6,076 bases of DNA from an uncultured Lachnospiraceae bacterium. Lineage in GTDB: Bacteria; Bacillota; Clostridia; Lachnospirales; Lachnospiraceae. Each line of letters begins with the position of its first letter. The first letter of the stretch is position 1. The stretch covers positions 1 to 6,076 of the forward strand of contig CANSYV010000103.1 in assembly GCA_947651335.1 (NCBI GenBank). Direction: 5' to 3'. The position numbers and the translations under genes are program-made. Under the pieces are notes generated by a model. That model saw only the letters and a program-made list of their open reading frames with translations, was not told the DNA's origin and did not search any database. Positions 1 through 5,537 of this stretch are shown one piece after another.

Positions 1-40
1 AAGCCAGACGTTACGTGATGCAAGGAAATATGAAGAGGCG

Positions 41-865
41 ATGGAGAAGAAAATGCACATCAATGAGCAATATCGAGACCTGACATTATTAGAATCCACA
101 CCCTATCAGTACATAGGACGGGACGGAACCTGTAAAAAGGAATCGGAACCTGTTTTGAAAGAACACTTACTGGAGGTTTATATCAATGACCAGCTGACTA
201 TGAAGCTGATTGCCATCCCGGAATTTCTGACAGAACTGGTTCTGGGCCGCCTGCTGACTGAGGGGATCATCTATTCCACAGACCAGGTAAAACAGATTTA
301 TATCTGTGAATACGGCACAAGGGCAAAGGTTATTTTGACAGAAACCAAAAGAAATGAATCAGAAGATTATGTGGAAATTACCCCATCCTGCTGTACCGGA
401 AATCATATTTTAAACGGCTGGTTTCAGAGTCAGGAGCCCATCCGCCCAGTTTCCCCCATCCCCTGGAACGCCTCCCAGGTGTTTGCGCTGGCAGACCGCT
501 TTTCCGACGGCATGCCTCTACACCAAAAAACCTGGGCCACTCACAGCTGCTTTCTGGCACAGGGAGACAGCCTGCTTTTTCAATGCGAAGACATTGGACG
601 GCACAACGCCATGGACAAAGCAATCGGCTTCGCCCTGCGGCAGAACATAGACCTGCATAAATGTATCGTCTACTCCAGCGGCCGGGTTCCCACAGATATG
701 GCAGTCAAAGCAATCCGCGCCGGAATTCCGATTCTGGCAAGCAAAGCCTCACCTTCCAGAGAAGCGGTAATGCTGGCCGGGCAGTATGGATTGACCCTGG
801 TCTGCGCGGCAAGGCGTGACCGTATGAAACTGTTTGCAGGAACCCCCCCTGTCACAGTCGGATAA
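41..865 (+). CDS. fdhD: FdhD, formate dehydrogenase accessory sulfurtransferase
   Basis: FdhD carries sulfur from a cysteine desulfurase to the molybdenum/tungsten-bis-pterin cofactor of formate dehydrogenase, a cytoplasmic step needed for an active enzyme. The 274-residue product has the usual family length (about 260-280). The C-terminal half is diagnostic: CEDIGRHNAMDKAIG (residues 182-196), SSGRVPTDM (212-220) and ILASKASPSREAV (231-243). The cysteine loop reads PSCCTGN (115-121), with adjacent Cys117-Cys118 instead of the CxxC of the E. coli protein. The start is uncertain. ATG at 41 has GAGG only 2 nt upstream. The in-frame ATG at 53 has GGAGA 5 nt upstream and fits slightly better. The same frame is also open to the window edge, so a longer or fused N-terminus cannot be excluded. 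No formate dehydrogenase gene is in the window, but one may lie upstream. Identification is firm; only the start is in doubt. Confidence 0.95.
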   Translation: MEKKMHINEQYRDLTLLESTPYQYIGRDGTCKKESEPVLKEHLLEVYINDQLTMKLIAIPEFLTELVLGRLLTEGIIYSTDQVKQIYICEYGTRAKVILTETKRNESEDYVEITPSCCTGNHILNGWFQSQEPIRPVSPIPWNASQVFALADRFSDGMPLHQKTWATHSCFLAQGDSLLFQCEDIGRHNAMDKAIGFALRQNIDLHKCIVYSSGRVPTDMAVKAIRAGIPILASKASPSREAVMLAGQYGLTLVCAARRDRMKLFAGTPPVTVG

Positions 866-949
866 AATGATGATGCTTCTCATCCTGGCCAGCGTACTGG
901 GATATGAATTGAAAACTTATTGTAAAATAGTTCATAAATACCCATATAC
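866..949. other. Convergent intergenic gap between fdhD and the permease gene
   Basis: This 84-nt stretch separates the 3' ends of fdhD (plus strand) and the degV-to-permease operon (minus strand). It is AT-rich in the middle and encodes nothing I can support. Both transcripts should end here. There is no GC-rich hairpin followed by a run of T on either strand, only the weak inverted repeat listed separately. Confidence 0.7.
899..943. terminator. Weak imperfect hairpin, possible bidirectional terminator
   Basis: GGG (899-901) and TATGAA (903-908) can pair with TTCATA (931-936) and CCC (941-943). This leaves a small internal loop and a 22-nt apical loop. The position between two convergent genes fits a shared terminator. 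The stem is short and AU-rich and neither side has a U tract, so this is a weak candidate. Confidence 0.2.
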
Positions 950-2083
950 TTAGTGAGAACACCTCTCCCGCCGCTCCATATCCTCACACACCAGCCGGTA
1001 CACTGCAGCCACAATAGGCACCCCAATCATCATACCTGCAATCCCAAGCAGCTTTCCGCCGATTGTCACAGCCGCCAGCACCCAGAGTGCCGGAAGACCG
1101 ATGGATTTTCCCACCACCCTGGGATAAATCAGATTTCCTTCCAGCTGCTGGAGAACAACAATGAATACCAGGAACAAAAGAGCTTTCAGCGGCGATACCG
1201 TCAAAATCATAATGGCACCCACACCAGCCCCAATATAAGCCCCGGCTATGGGAATCAGCGCTGTAAATCCAATGAGGGTTCCGATCATACCCGCATAAGG
1301 GAACCGGAGAACCACCATCCCGGCAAAGCACAGAACACCAAGTATCAACGCCTCTGTACACTGGCCTACAATATACTTGCGAAAGGAATCATTCAGTACG
1401 GACAATCCGTACAAAATCTTTTCACTCCATTTTTCCGGCAGATAATGCCCCATCACCCGCAGGGACTGCTCTTTGATCTTCTCTTTCCCAGACAGCAGAT
1501 AAATCGAGAAGACTGTCCCGATAAACACATTTACAATAATAGAAATCGTTGAGGAAACAGCATTGATGACCACATTGGCCGCGTCCCCCAGACTGCTGGT
1601 GATCTTCTGAACAATTTTCAGGACATGCTCCATCAGGTCCATGGAGGATAACTGATACAAAACATCCTCTGGAAAGACCTCATTCACCCACTCACTGGTA
1701 AACATTCCCTCTATGGCAGGGGGAATTTCCGCAGTGAGAAACTTCACACAGGATACCAGCTCCGGAATCACAGTTCCTGTCAGCCATACCAAAATAACAA
1801 TCAGCGTCACGAAAGAGGCGGCCAGACACACCGGTCTGCGGCTTTTCTGAAACTTCTTTTCATGAATCTTCTTTGGAAAATAATGCCGTTCGTAAAAGTT
1901 CATCAGAATATTCAGAATATATCCCATTACAATTCCCAGAATAATCGGCCAAACCGCCTGAAACATCATTCCGGAAAACTTCACAACATATTTCCAGCCA
2001 GAAATACATACAAAGAGAACGAAAACACTAAATGCCGCCCGAAAACAATTTTTCCAGGAAATATCCCTGTCCTTTTTTTCCAT
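950..2083 (-). CDS. AI-2E family transporter (PF01594-type membrane permease)
   Basis: This is a multi-pass inner-membrane protein of the AI-2E (TqsA/YdiK/YtvI-like) family. Some members are proposed to export autoinducer-2 or other small solutes or ions, and the substrate here is unknown. With the ATG at 2083 it has 377 residues. Hydrophobic segments lie near residues 14-32, 41-64, 85-109, 172-200, 242-262, 265-295, 299-316 and 328-362. A more polar stretch at about 110-170 is typical of the family. The hallmark C-terminal motif is present: QQLEGNLIYPRVVG (312-325) followed by LPALWVLAAVTIGG (330-343). The reading frame can be extended to a TTG at 2089, but AGAGGA at 2091-2096 sits 7 nt before the ATG and only 1 nt before the TTG, so the ATG was chosen. 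It is the last gene of the operon, 21 nt after the kinase stop, and the shared transcript suggests a functional link to that two-component system. Confidence 0.9.
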   Translation of the reverse strand: MEKKDRDISWKNCFRAAFSVFVLFVCISGWKYVVKFSGMMFQAVWPIILGIVMGYILNILMNFYERHYFPKKIHEKKFQKSRRPVCLAASFVTLIVILVWLTGTVIPELVSCVKFLTAEIPPAIEGMFTSEWVNEVFPEDVLYQLSSMDLMEHVLKIVQKITSSLGDAANVVINAVSSTISIIVNVFIGTVFSIYLLSGKEKIKEQSLRVMGHYLPEKWSEKILYGLSVLNDSFRKYIVGQCTEALILGVLCFAGMVVLRFPYAGMIGTLIGFTALIPIAGAYIGAGVGAIMILTVSPLKALLFLVFIVVLQQLEGNLIYPRVVGKSIGLPALWVLAAVTIGGKLLGIAGMMIGVPIVAAVYRLVCEDMERRERCSH

Positions 2084-2090
2084 ATACAAA

Positions 2091-2096
2091 TCCTCT
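2091..2096 (-). promoter_or_regulatory. Ribosome binding site setting the permease start
   Basis: Read on the minus strand this is AGAGGA, 7 nt before the ATG at 2083. It occupies the 21-nt gap after the kinase stop codon and argues against the upstream TTG at 2089. Confidence 0.6.
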
Positions 2097-2104
2097 GTTT
2101 TGTT

Positions 2105-3184
2105 TTAGCTGTTTCTCAAATTCTTAGGCAGCATCACAGTAAAGGCCGTTATATTATGCTCACTGTGCACCGCCACTCTCCCGCTGTGCAGATCCACCAC
2201 CCGTTTCACCACCGCAAGCCCAATCCCATTTCCCTCAATGGAATGGGAACCGTCGGCCTGATAAAATTTATTAAATATCCGCTTCTGGTTTTCCAGGGAT
2301 ATCTCCTCCCCTGAATTGGCCACAGAAACAGACACCTGGTCTGCCTGGTCTTCTATATCAATCTCAATCACTCCGCCGTTTGGTGAAAATTTAATGGCAT
2401 TGTCAATCAGATTAATCCACACCTGCTTGAGCAGTTCCTCATTGGCAGAGATCATATATTCACCGAACTCCACCTCAAAATCCAATTCCTTTTTCTCCCA
2501 CTTATCCACCAGCAGCAAAATGCAGGAGCGCAGCTGTTCGGAAAGATTGAACCTGGACACATCTGTCAAAATCGTCTGATTCTCCACCTGGGTGAGACTC
2601 AGCACATTGGTGGCCATATAGGAAAGGCGCAGAGACTCTTCCTCAATCACATCCAGATACTCTTTTTTCTGCTCCTCCGTGAGATTCCCCCTTTTCAGCA
2701 ATTTGGCAAAACCCGCGATGGAAACAATAGGAGTCTTAAATTCGTGTGAAAAATTATTGATAAAATCACTGCGCAGGACTTCCGTATTCCCCAATTCCTC
2801 CGCCATTTTATTAAAACTTTCCGAGAGCTCCGCAAAAGACGGATGCCGGGATACCGCAGAATTAAAATGCAGCCTGGCCTGGAAATCCCCGGATGCCAGA
2901 CGGTTAATCTGATGGATAATATGGCTCACAAATTTCAGCGGAATCCGGATAGCCACAAATGCCACCATAGAGCCAATGGCATTGCTGATCACAACCATAA
3001 AGAGAATAATATGCCCCATGGAAAGCTCTGTATCCCCGCCCGCTGATATAACCCCCAGCTGTATCAGCAGATACGTAAAAACCGCACTCATAAAAATAGT
3101 GATAAACTGAATACAGAAAACAGCCAGGGAAATAGCAAAATTCAATCCAATCCCTGTCTTTTGGCCCTGTCTTTTCAACCGCAT
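2105..3184 (-). CDS. Sensor histidine kinase with short extracytoplasmic loop
   Basis: This is a membrane histidine kinase that should autophosphorylate and pass phosphate to the regulator encoded just before it. The 359 residues contain TM1 (about 14-43), a short outside loop of about 13 residues (44-57), TM2 (about 58-80), a HAMP linker (about 81-135), a HisKA domain with H-box FSHEFKTPI and phosphoacceptor His147, and a HATPase_c domain. In the ATPase domain the N-box is NLIDNAIKF (Asn262), the F-box IFNKFY (303-308) and the G2 box GNGIGLAVVK (318-327). The usual Asp of the G1 DxG motif is Asn290 (ANSGEE), a substitution seen in some Firmicute kinases. The loop is too small for a folded ligand-binding domain, so sensing probably occurs in the membrane or through a partner protein. 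The gene overlaps the regulator stop by 10 nt, and AAGGCGG lies about 5 nt before its ATG. Signal unknown. Confidence 0.93.
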   Translation of the reverse strand: MRLKRQGQKTGIGLNFAISLAVFCIQFITIFMSAVFTYLLIQLGVISAGGDTELSMGHIILFMVVISNAIGSMVAFVAIRIPLKFVSHIIHQINRLASGDFQARLHFNSAVSRHPSFAELSESFNKMAEELGNTEVLRSDFINNFSHEFKTPIVSIAGFAKLLKRGNLTEEQKKEYLDVIEEESLRLSYMATNVLSLTQVENQTILTDVSRFNLSEQLRSCILLLVDKWEKKELDFEVEFGEYMISANEELLKQVWINLIDNAIKFSPNGGVIEIDIEDQADQVSVSVANSGEEISLENQKRIFNKFYQADGSHSIEGNGIGLAVVKRVVDLHSGRVAVHSEHNITAFTVMLPKNLRNS

Positions 3185-3849
3185 TTTACCGCCTTATATC
3201 CCAGCCCTCTCACAGACTCAATTTTAAATTCCTCCCAGTCTTCAAAACGCCTGCGCAGCCGGCCGATGTGAACAGTAACCGTCTCCCAGCCAGTCTCACT
3301 TTGTGCACCCCAGATCTCATCCATCAGCTGAATCCGGGTGAAAATTTTTCCGGGATAGGACAAAAGTTTATATAACAGCATAAATTCTTTCTGGGGAAGC
3401 TCCTGCATCTGCCCCGGCTTTTTCACCGTAAAAGAATCATAATCCAAAACCACATCACCTATGACGATTTTCCGCTCATTGACAATCTGTGCCCTGCGCA
3501 AAAGCGCCTTGATGCGCAGCAGCATTTCCTCTTCGTCGATGGGCTTTGTCATATAATCGTCAGTTCCCACAAGAAACCCTTTATGCTTGTCACTGGGAAG
3601 CTGTCTGGCGGAAATCATGAGAATCGGCAGATTATTCTGGTTCTCACGCAGCAGTTTCGTGAATTCATAGCCGTCCATTTTTGGCATCATCACATCCAGC
3701 ACCGCAAGGTCAATATGCTCCCTGTCCATTACCGCCAGGGCATCTTCCCCGTTTTCGGCTGTATGCACCGTGTACATTTCACTCTCAAGCACAGCCTTCA
3801 ACAGCCGCCTGGTATTTTTATCATCATCCACAACCAGAATATGAATCAT
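3175..3849 (-). CDS. OmpR/PhoB-family response regulator
   Basis: This is a DNA-binding response regulator of 224 residues, the normal length for the family. The receiver domain (about 1-118) has the acidic pair Asp8/Asp9, phosphoacceptor Asp52 in AVLDVMMPKMDG, the switch Ser80 (MISA), Tyr99 and Lys102 (DDYMTKP). All catalytic positions are therefore intact. The winged-helix output domain (about 125-224) has LPQKEFMLLYKLLS, FTRIQLMDEIWG and the recognition-helix region VTVHIGRLRRRF, ending in VRGLGYK as is typical. The ATG overlaps the degV stop as ATGA (3846-3849) with GGTGGGAG just upstream, indicating translational coupling. The kinase gene follows with a 10-nt overlap, so this is its cognate partner. 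Target promoters are unknown, but autoregulation of the operon through the palindrome upstream of degV is possible. Confidence 0.95.
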   Translation of the reverse strand: MIHILVVDDDKNTRRLLKAVLESEMYTVHTAENGEDALAVMDREHIDLAVLDVMMPKMDGYEFTKLLRENQNNLPILMISARQLPSDKHKGFLVGTDDYMTKPIDEEEMLLRIKALLRRAQIVNERKIVIGDVVLDYDSFTVKKPGQMQELPQKEFMLLYKLLSYPGKIFTRIQLMDEIWGAQSETGWETVTVHIGRLRRRFEDWEEFKIESVRGLGYKAVKCG

Positions 3850-4703
3850 ATGCTCCCACCATTTTCCCGCTTCTTATAGGAAACCGCAATACAGTCCGTA
3901 CCGCAGTGGGTGCCGATAATCCCGCCGATGGGATAAAGACGGCACCGTCCCTCCAGATGAAACTTCTTTTCTGTATCCCTCATAAAATCTTCCACAATCC
4001 TGCGGTTAGAGGTATACCCAAAGTACACAGGAAAATCAGGGTCTATGCCATCATTTTCTATCCTGGCATACAACTTATCAATTCCCGATTTCCTTCCCCT
4101 CACCTTTGCCATAGTCTTCAGAATCGTATCCTCCAGGACAATCACCGGCTTAATATGCAGAGCTTCCCCGATAACGGCCAGCCCCGCCGGAATTCTTCCG
4201 CCCATTTTCAGATAGACCAGTGTATCCACCACTCCGCAGACCACAATCTGGTCTCTCACTTCCTCGACCTTTTGGGCAATTTCTTCTGCACCTGCCCCCT
4301 CTTCGCGGAGCTTAACCGCGTATTCCACAGCCATTCTCTGGGCCATAATCGCCTGATGGGTATCCACAATAAAAATCCTCTCATACCCGGACAGTTCCCT
4401 GGCCACCCGCGCCGACTCCACCGTTCCGCTCAGGCCCCCGGATAATGTAAGCACCAGCACATCATCCCCCGCCTGCCTGGCTTTCTCAAAAACCTCTAGA
4501 TACAGCTCCGGAGAGGGACAGCTTGTCTTAGGCAGAGAGTCTGACTGTTTCAGCCGCCTATAGAAAACATCAAAATCCTCATCCCGCTCCTGGGGACACT
4601 CCCCGTCTTCAAAGGTAATCGTAAGGGGTACGAGGCGGATGTTCATATCCTCTGCCTGGCCCACAGTAAGATCGGATGCGGTATCTGTTACAATCTGCAG
4701 CAT
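3846..4703 (-). CDS. DegV family protein, FakB-type fatty acid-binding subunit
   Basis: DegV proteins are cytoplasmic fatty-acid carriers. Characterised members (FakB) present exogenous fatty acid to the kinase FakA for phosphorylation and entry into phospholipid synthesis. From the ATG at 4703 the product has 285 residues, the usual size. Family motifs in order are IVTDTASDL (4-12), TSCPSPELY (60-68, where SQPSP is common), LTLSGGLSGTVESA (86-99, the lipid-carboxylate loop), LKMGGRIP (165-172), KVRGRKSG (200-207) and IGTHCGTDCIAV (263-274) with the conserved His266. The frame extends to a TTG at 4721, but the TTG overlaps the Shine-Dalgarno GGAGGT (4714-4719) and DegV proteins normally begin right at the IVTD strand, so the ATG at 4703 was chosen. 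It is the first gene of the operon and ends in an ATGA overlap with the response regulator. No fakA-like DAK-domain gene is in the window. The bound lipid cannot be predicted. Confidence 0.92.
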   Translation of the reverse strand: MLQIVTDTASDLTVGQAEDMNIRLVPLTITFEDGECPQERDEDFDVFYRRLKQSDSLPKTSCPSPELYLEVFEKARQAGDDVLVLTLSGGLSGTVESARVARELSGYERIFIVDTHQAIMAQRMAVEYAVKLREEGAGAEEIAQKVEEVRDQIVVCGVVDTLVYLKMGGRIPAGLAVIGEALHIKPVIVLEDTILKTMAKVRGRKSGIDKLYARIENDGIDPDFPVYFGYTSNRRIVEDFMRDTEKKFHLEGRCRLYPIGGIIGTHCGTDCIAVSYKKRENGGSI

Positions 4704-4713
4704 ATCATTTATG

Positions 4714-4719
4714 ACCTCC
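4714..4719 (-). promoter_or_regulatory. Shine-Dalgarno site of degV
   Basis: Read on the minus strand this is GGAGGT, 10 nt before the ATG at 4703. It supports that ATG over the TTG at 4721, which overlaps the site. A nearer ATG at 4708 is out of frame and soon stops. Confidence 0.65.
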
Positions 4720-4723
4720 AATC

Positions 4724-4752
4724 ATTATATTTCAGTTTTCTATACCTGTTGG
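4724..4752 (-). promoter_or_regulatory. Candidate sigma-A promoter of the degV operon
   Basis: On the minus strand a perfect TATAAT (-10; 4729-4724) lies 17 nt from CCAACA (-35; 4752-4747), which matches TTGACA at only three positions. The predicted start near 4717 falls inside the Shine-Dalgarno site, giving an almost leaderless transcript, which counts against it unless the start is unusual. A TTAAAAT further upstream (about 4755-4761) is an alternative -10 without a good -35. Confidence 0.35.
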
Positions 4753-4781
4753 AAATTTTAACAGAGAAATCTAAACTGAAA
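4730..4781. repeat. Imperfect 52-bp palindrome upstream of degV, operator candidate
   Basis: TTTCAGTTT (4730-4738) and AAACTGAAA (4773-4781) form a perfect 9-bp inverted repeat. CTGTT (4746-4750) and AACAG (4760-4764) form a second one nested inside it, with almost the same centre near 4755. The left arm touches the TATAAT box and fills the promoter spacer, as a repressor operator would. A further AAACTG at 4784-4789 lies exactly 11 bp, one helical turn, from the copy at 4773. In RNA the element could fold into a long interrupted hairpin. The sequence is clear; the regulatory role is inference. Confidence 0.5.
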
Positions 4782-5499
4782 CGAAACTGGTGAAATATTC
4801 CTGCTGCTCCAGACAGCGGACGTACCTGGCAAATTTCCTGGGTTTAATCATCGTGTACTCCCTGAAATCAGAGATAGCTGACTGATACCCATTTTTTTAA
4901 ATAGGAAGAATGCCGGTCATATAGGCCGCCGCAAATATTTTCGCCGTCGTCCCGCTGCTCTTGAACAGACTGCGCAGGAATTCCAGATACTCCCGCTGAA
5001 CCTCCGGATTTTCCCGAATGGGCGCATCCCACTCATCAATGATCATGACAAATTTGCTGCCGGAAACCTCAGCCGCATGGATCATAACTGCCGGAAGCTC
5101 ATCGCTCACAGAAGCTTCCAGATACGCTGTCTTCAATTCCTCCGTAATCTTTGCGCTTAAATAAGGGACTATGGTCTTAAAATTATCTGTAAATGGCTTG
5201 ATATATGTCATATCAACATAGATCACATTATATTGGTTCAAATACTGTTCATAGCTTTCGTCTCTGCTGATATCTTTCCCCCTGAACAGTTTCGAAGAAT
5301 CACAGCTCCTGTCATAATAGGCACAGAGCATCTGCAGCGCAAATGATTTGCCGAATCTCCGCGGCCTGCTGATACAGGTAAGTCTTCTGGGTGTCTCAAT
5401 GGTTTTATTGATCAGGCCGATCAGACCCGTTTTATCCACATATTGATCGTTCAATATTCCGGCAAAAGCACTGTTGCCGGGGTTTACGTATGTTCCCAA
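4771..5499 (-). pseudogene. AAA-ATPase-like protein (PF09820 type), truncated pseudogene
   Basis: Intact relatives have about 500-580 residues, with an N-terminal AAA-ATPase and a C-terminal PD-(D/E)XK nuclease-like domain; their function is not established. The N-terminal part here is well kept: YVNPGN (4-9), YVDKTGLI (20-27), the family Walker A SRPRRFGKS (44-52), Walker B VMIIDEWDAP (151-160) and TGILPI (195-200). A TAA at 4899-4897 then replaces the lysine expected after TGILPI. The same frame continues with KNGYQSAISDFREYTM and IKPRKFARYV, the normal family sequence, until homology fades near 4819 and a TAG follows at 4773-4771. The whole C-terminal domain is missing. The first codon at the conserved start is TTG with no good ribosome binding site and an in-frame stop shortly upstream. 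The gene appears to be decaying by a point mutation plus loss of its 3' half. It lies 38 nt after the preceding nuclease-domain gene. Confidence 0.85.
4897..4899 (-). other. In-frame nonsense codon in the AAA-ATPase pseudogene
   Basis: On the minus strand this is TAA within CCT-ATT-TAA-AAA-AAT, where relatives have a Lys codon (PIKK). A single AAA-to-TAA change explains it because the family sequence resumes in the same frame immediately afterwards. Confidence 0.75.
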
Positions 5500-5537
5500 G
5501 GAAAATCCACATCCAGACTCTGCAGCTTTTTATGTTA
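5500..5537. other. Short gap between the two AAA/nuclease genes
   Basis: The gap of 38 nt holds a second stop (TAA) directly after the TAG of the upstream gene. I see no convincing Shine-Dalgarno site before the TTG at 5499, no promoter, and no terminator. Confidence 0.5.

Noticed and set aside
909..938. Possible plus-strand promoter (TTGAAA with CATAAA 18 nt later)
   Set aside because: The -10 match is poor and it would drive transcription only antisense into the permease gene. AT-rich gaps give such matches by chance.
953..1552. Plus-strand open frame of 199 codons opposite the permease gene
   Set aside because: It lies wholly antisense to a well-supported AI-2E gene, its product is rich in His, Asn, Gln and Pro with no recognisable domain, and it lacks a ribosome binding site. 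It is a shadow frame.
3681..4445. Plus-strand open frame of 254 codons opposite degV and the response regulator
   Set aside because: It spans two real minus-strand genes and their overlap, has low-complexity His/Pro-rich sequence, and matches no family I recognise.
4790..4896. Possible small RNA or riboswitch leader upstream of degV
   Set aside because: The stretch translates in frame into recognisable AAA-ATPase family sequence for most of its length, so it is explained as a gene remnant.
5500..5537. Possible terminator between the two AAA/nuclease genes
   Set aside because: Only a CTGCAG palindrome and a short A run are present. No stem of useful length precedes a T tract.
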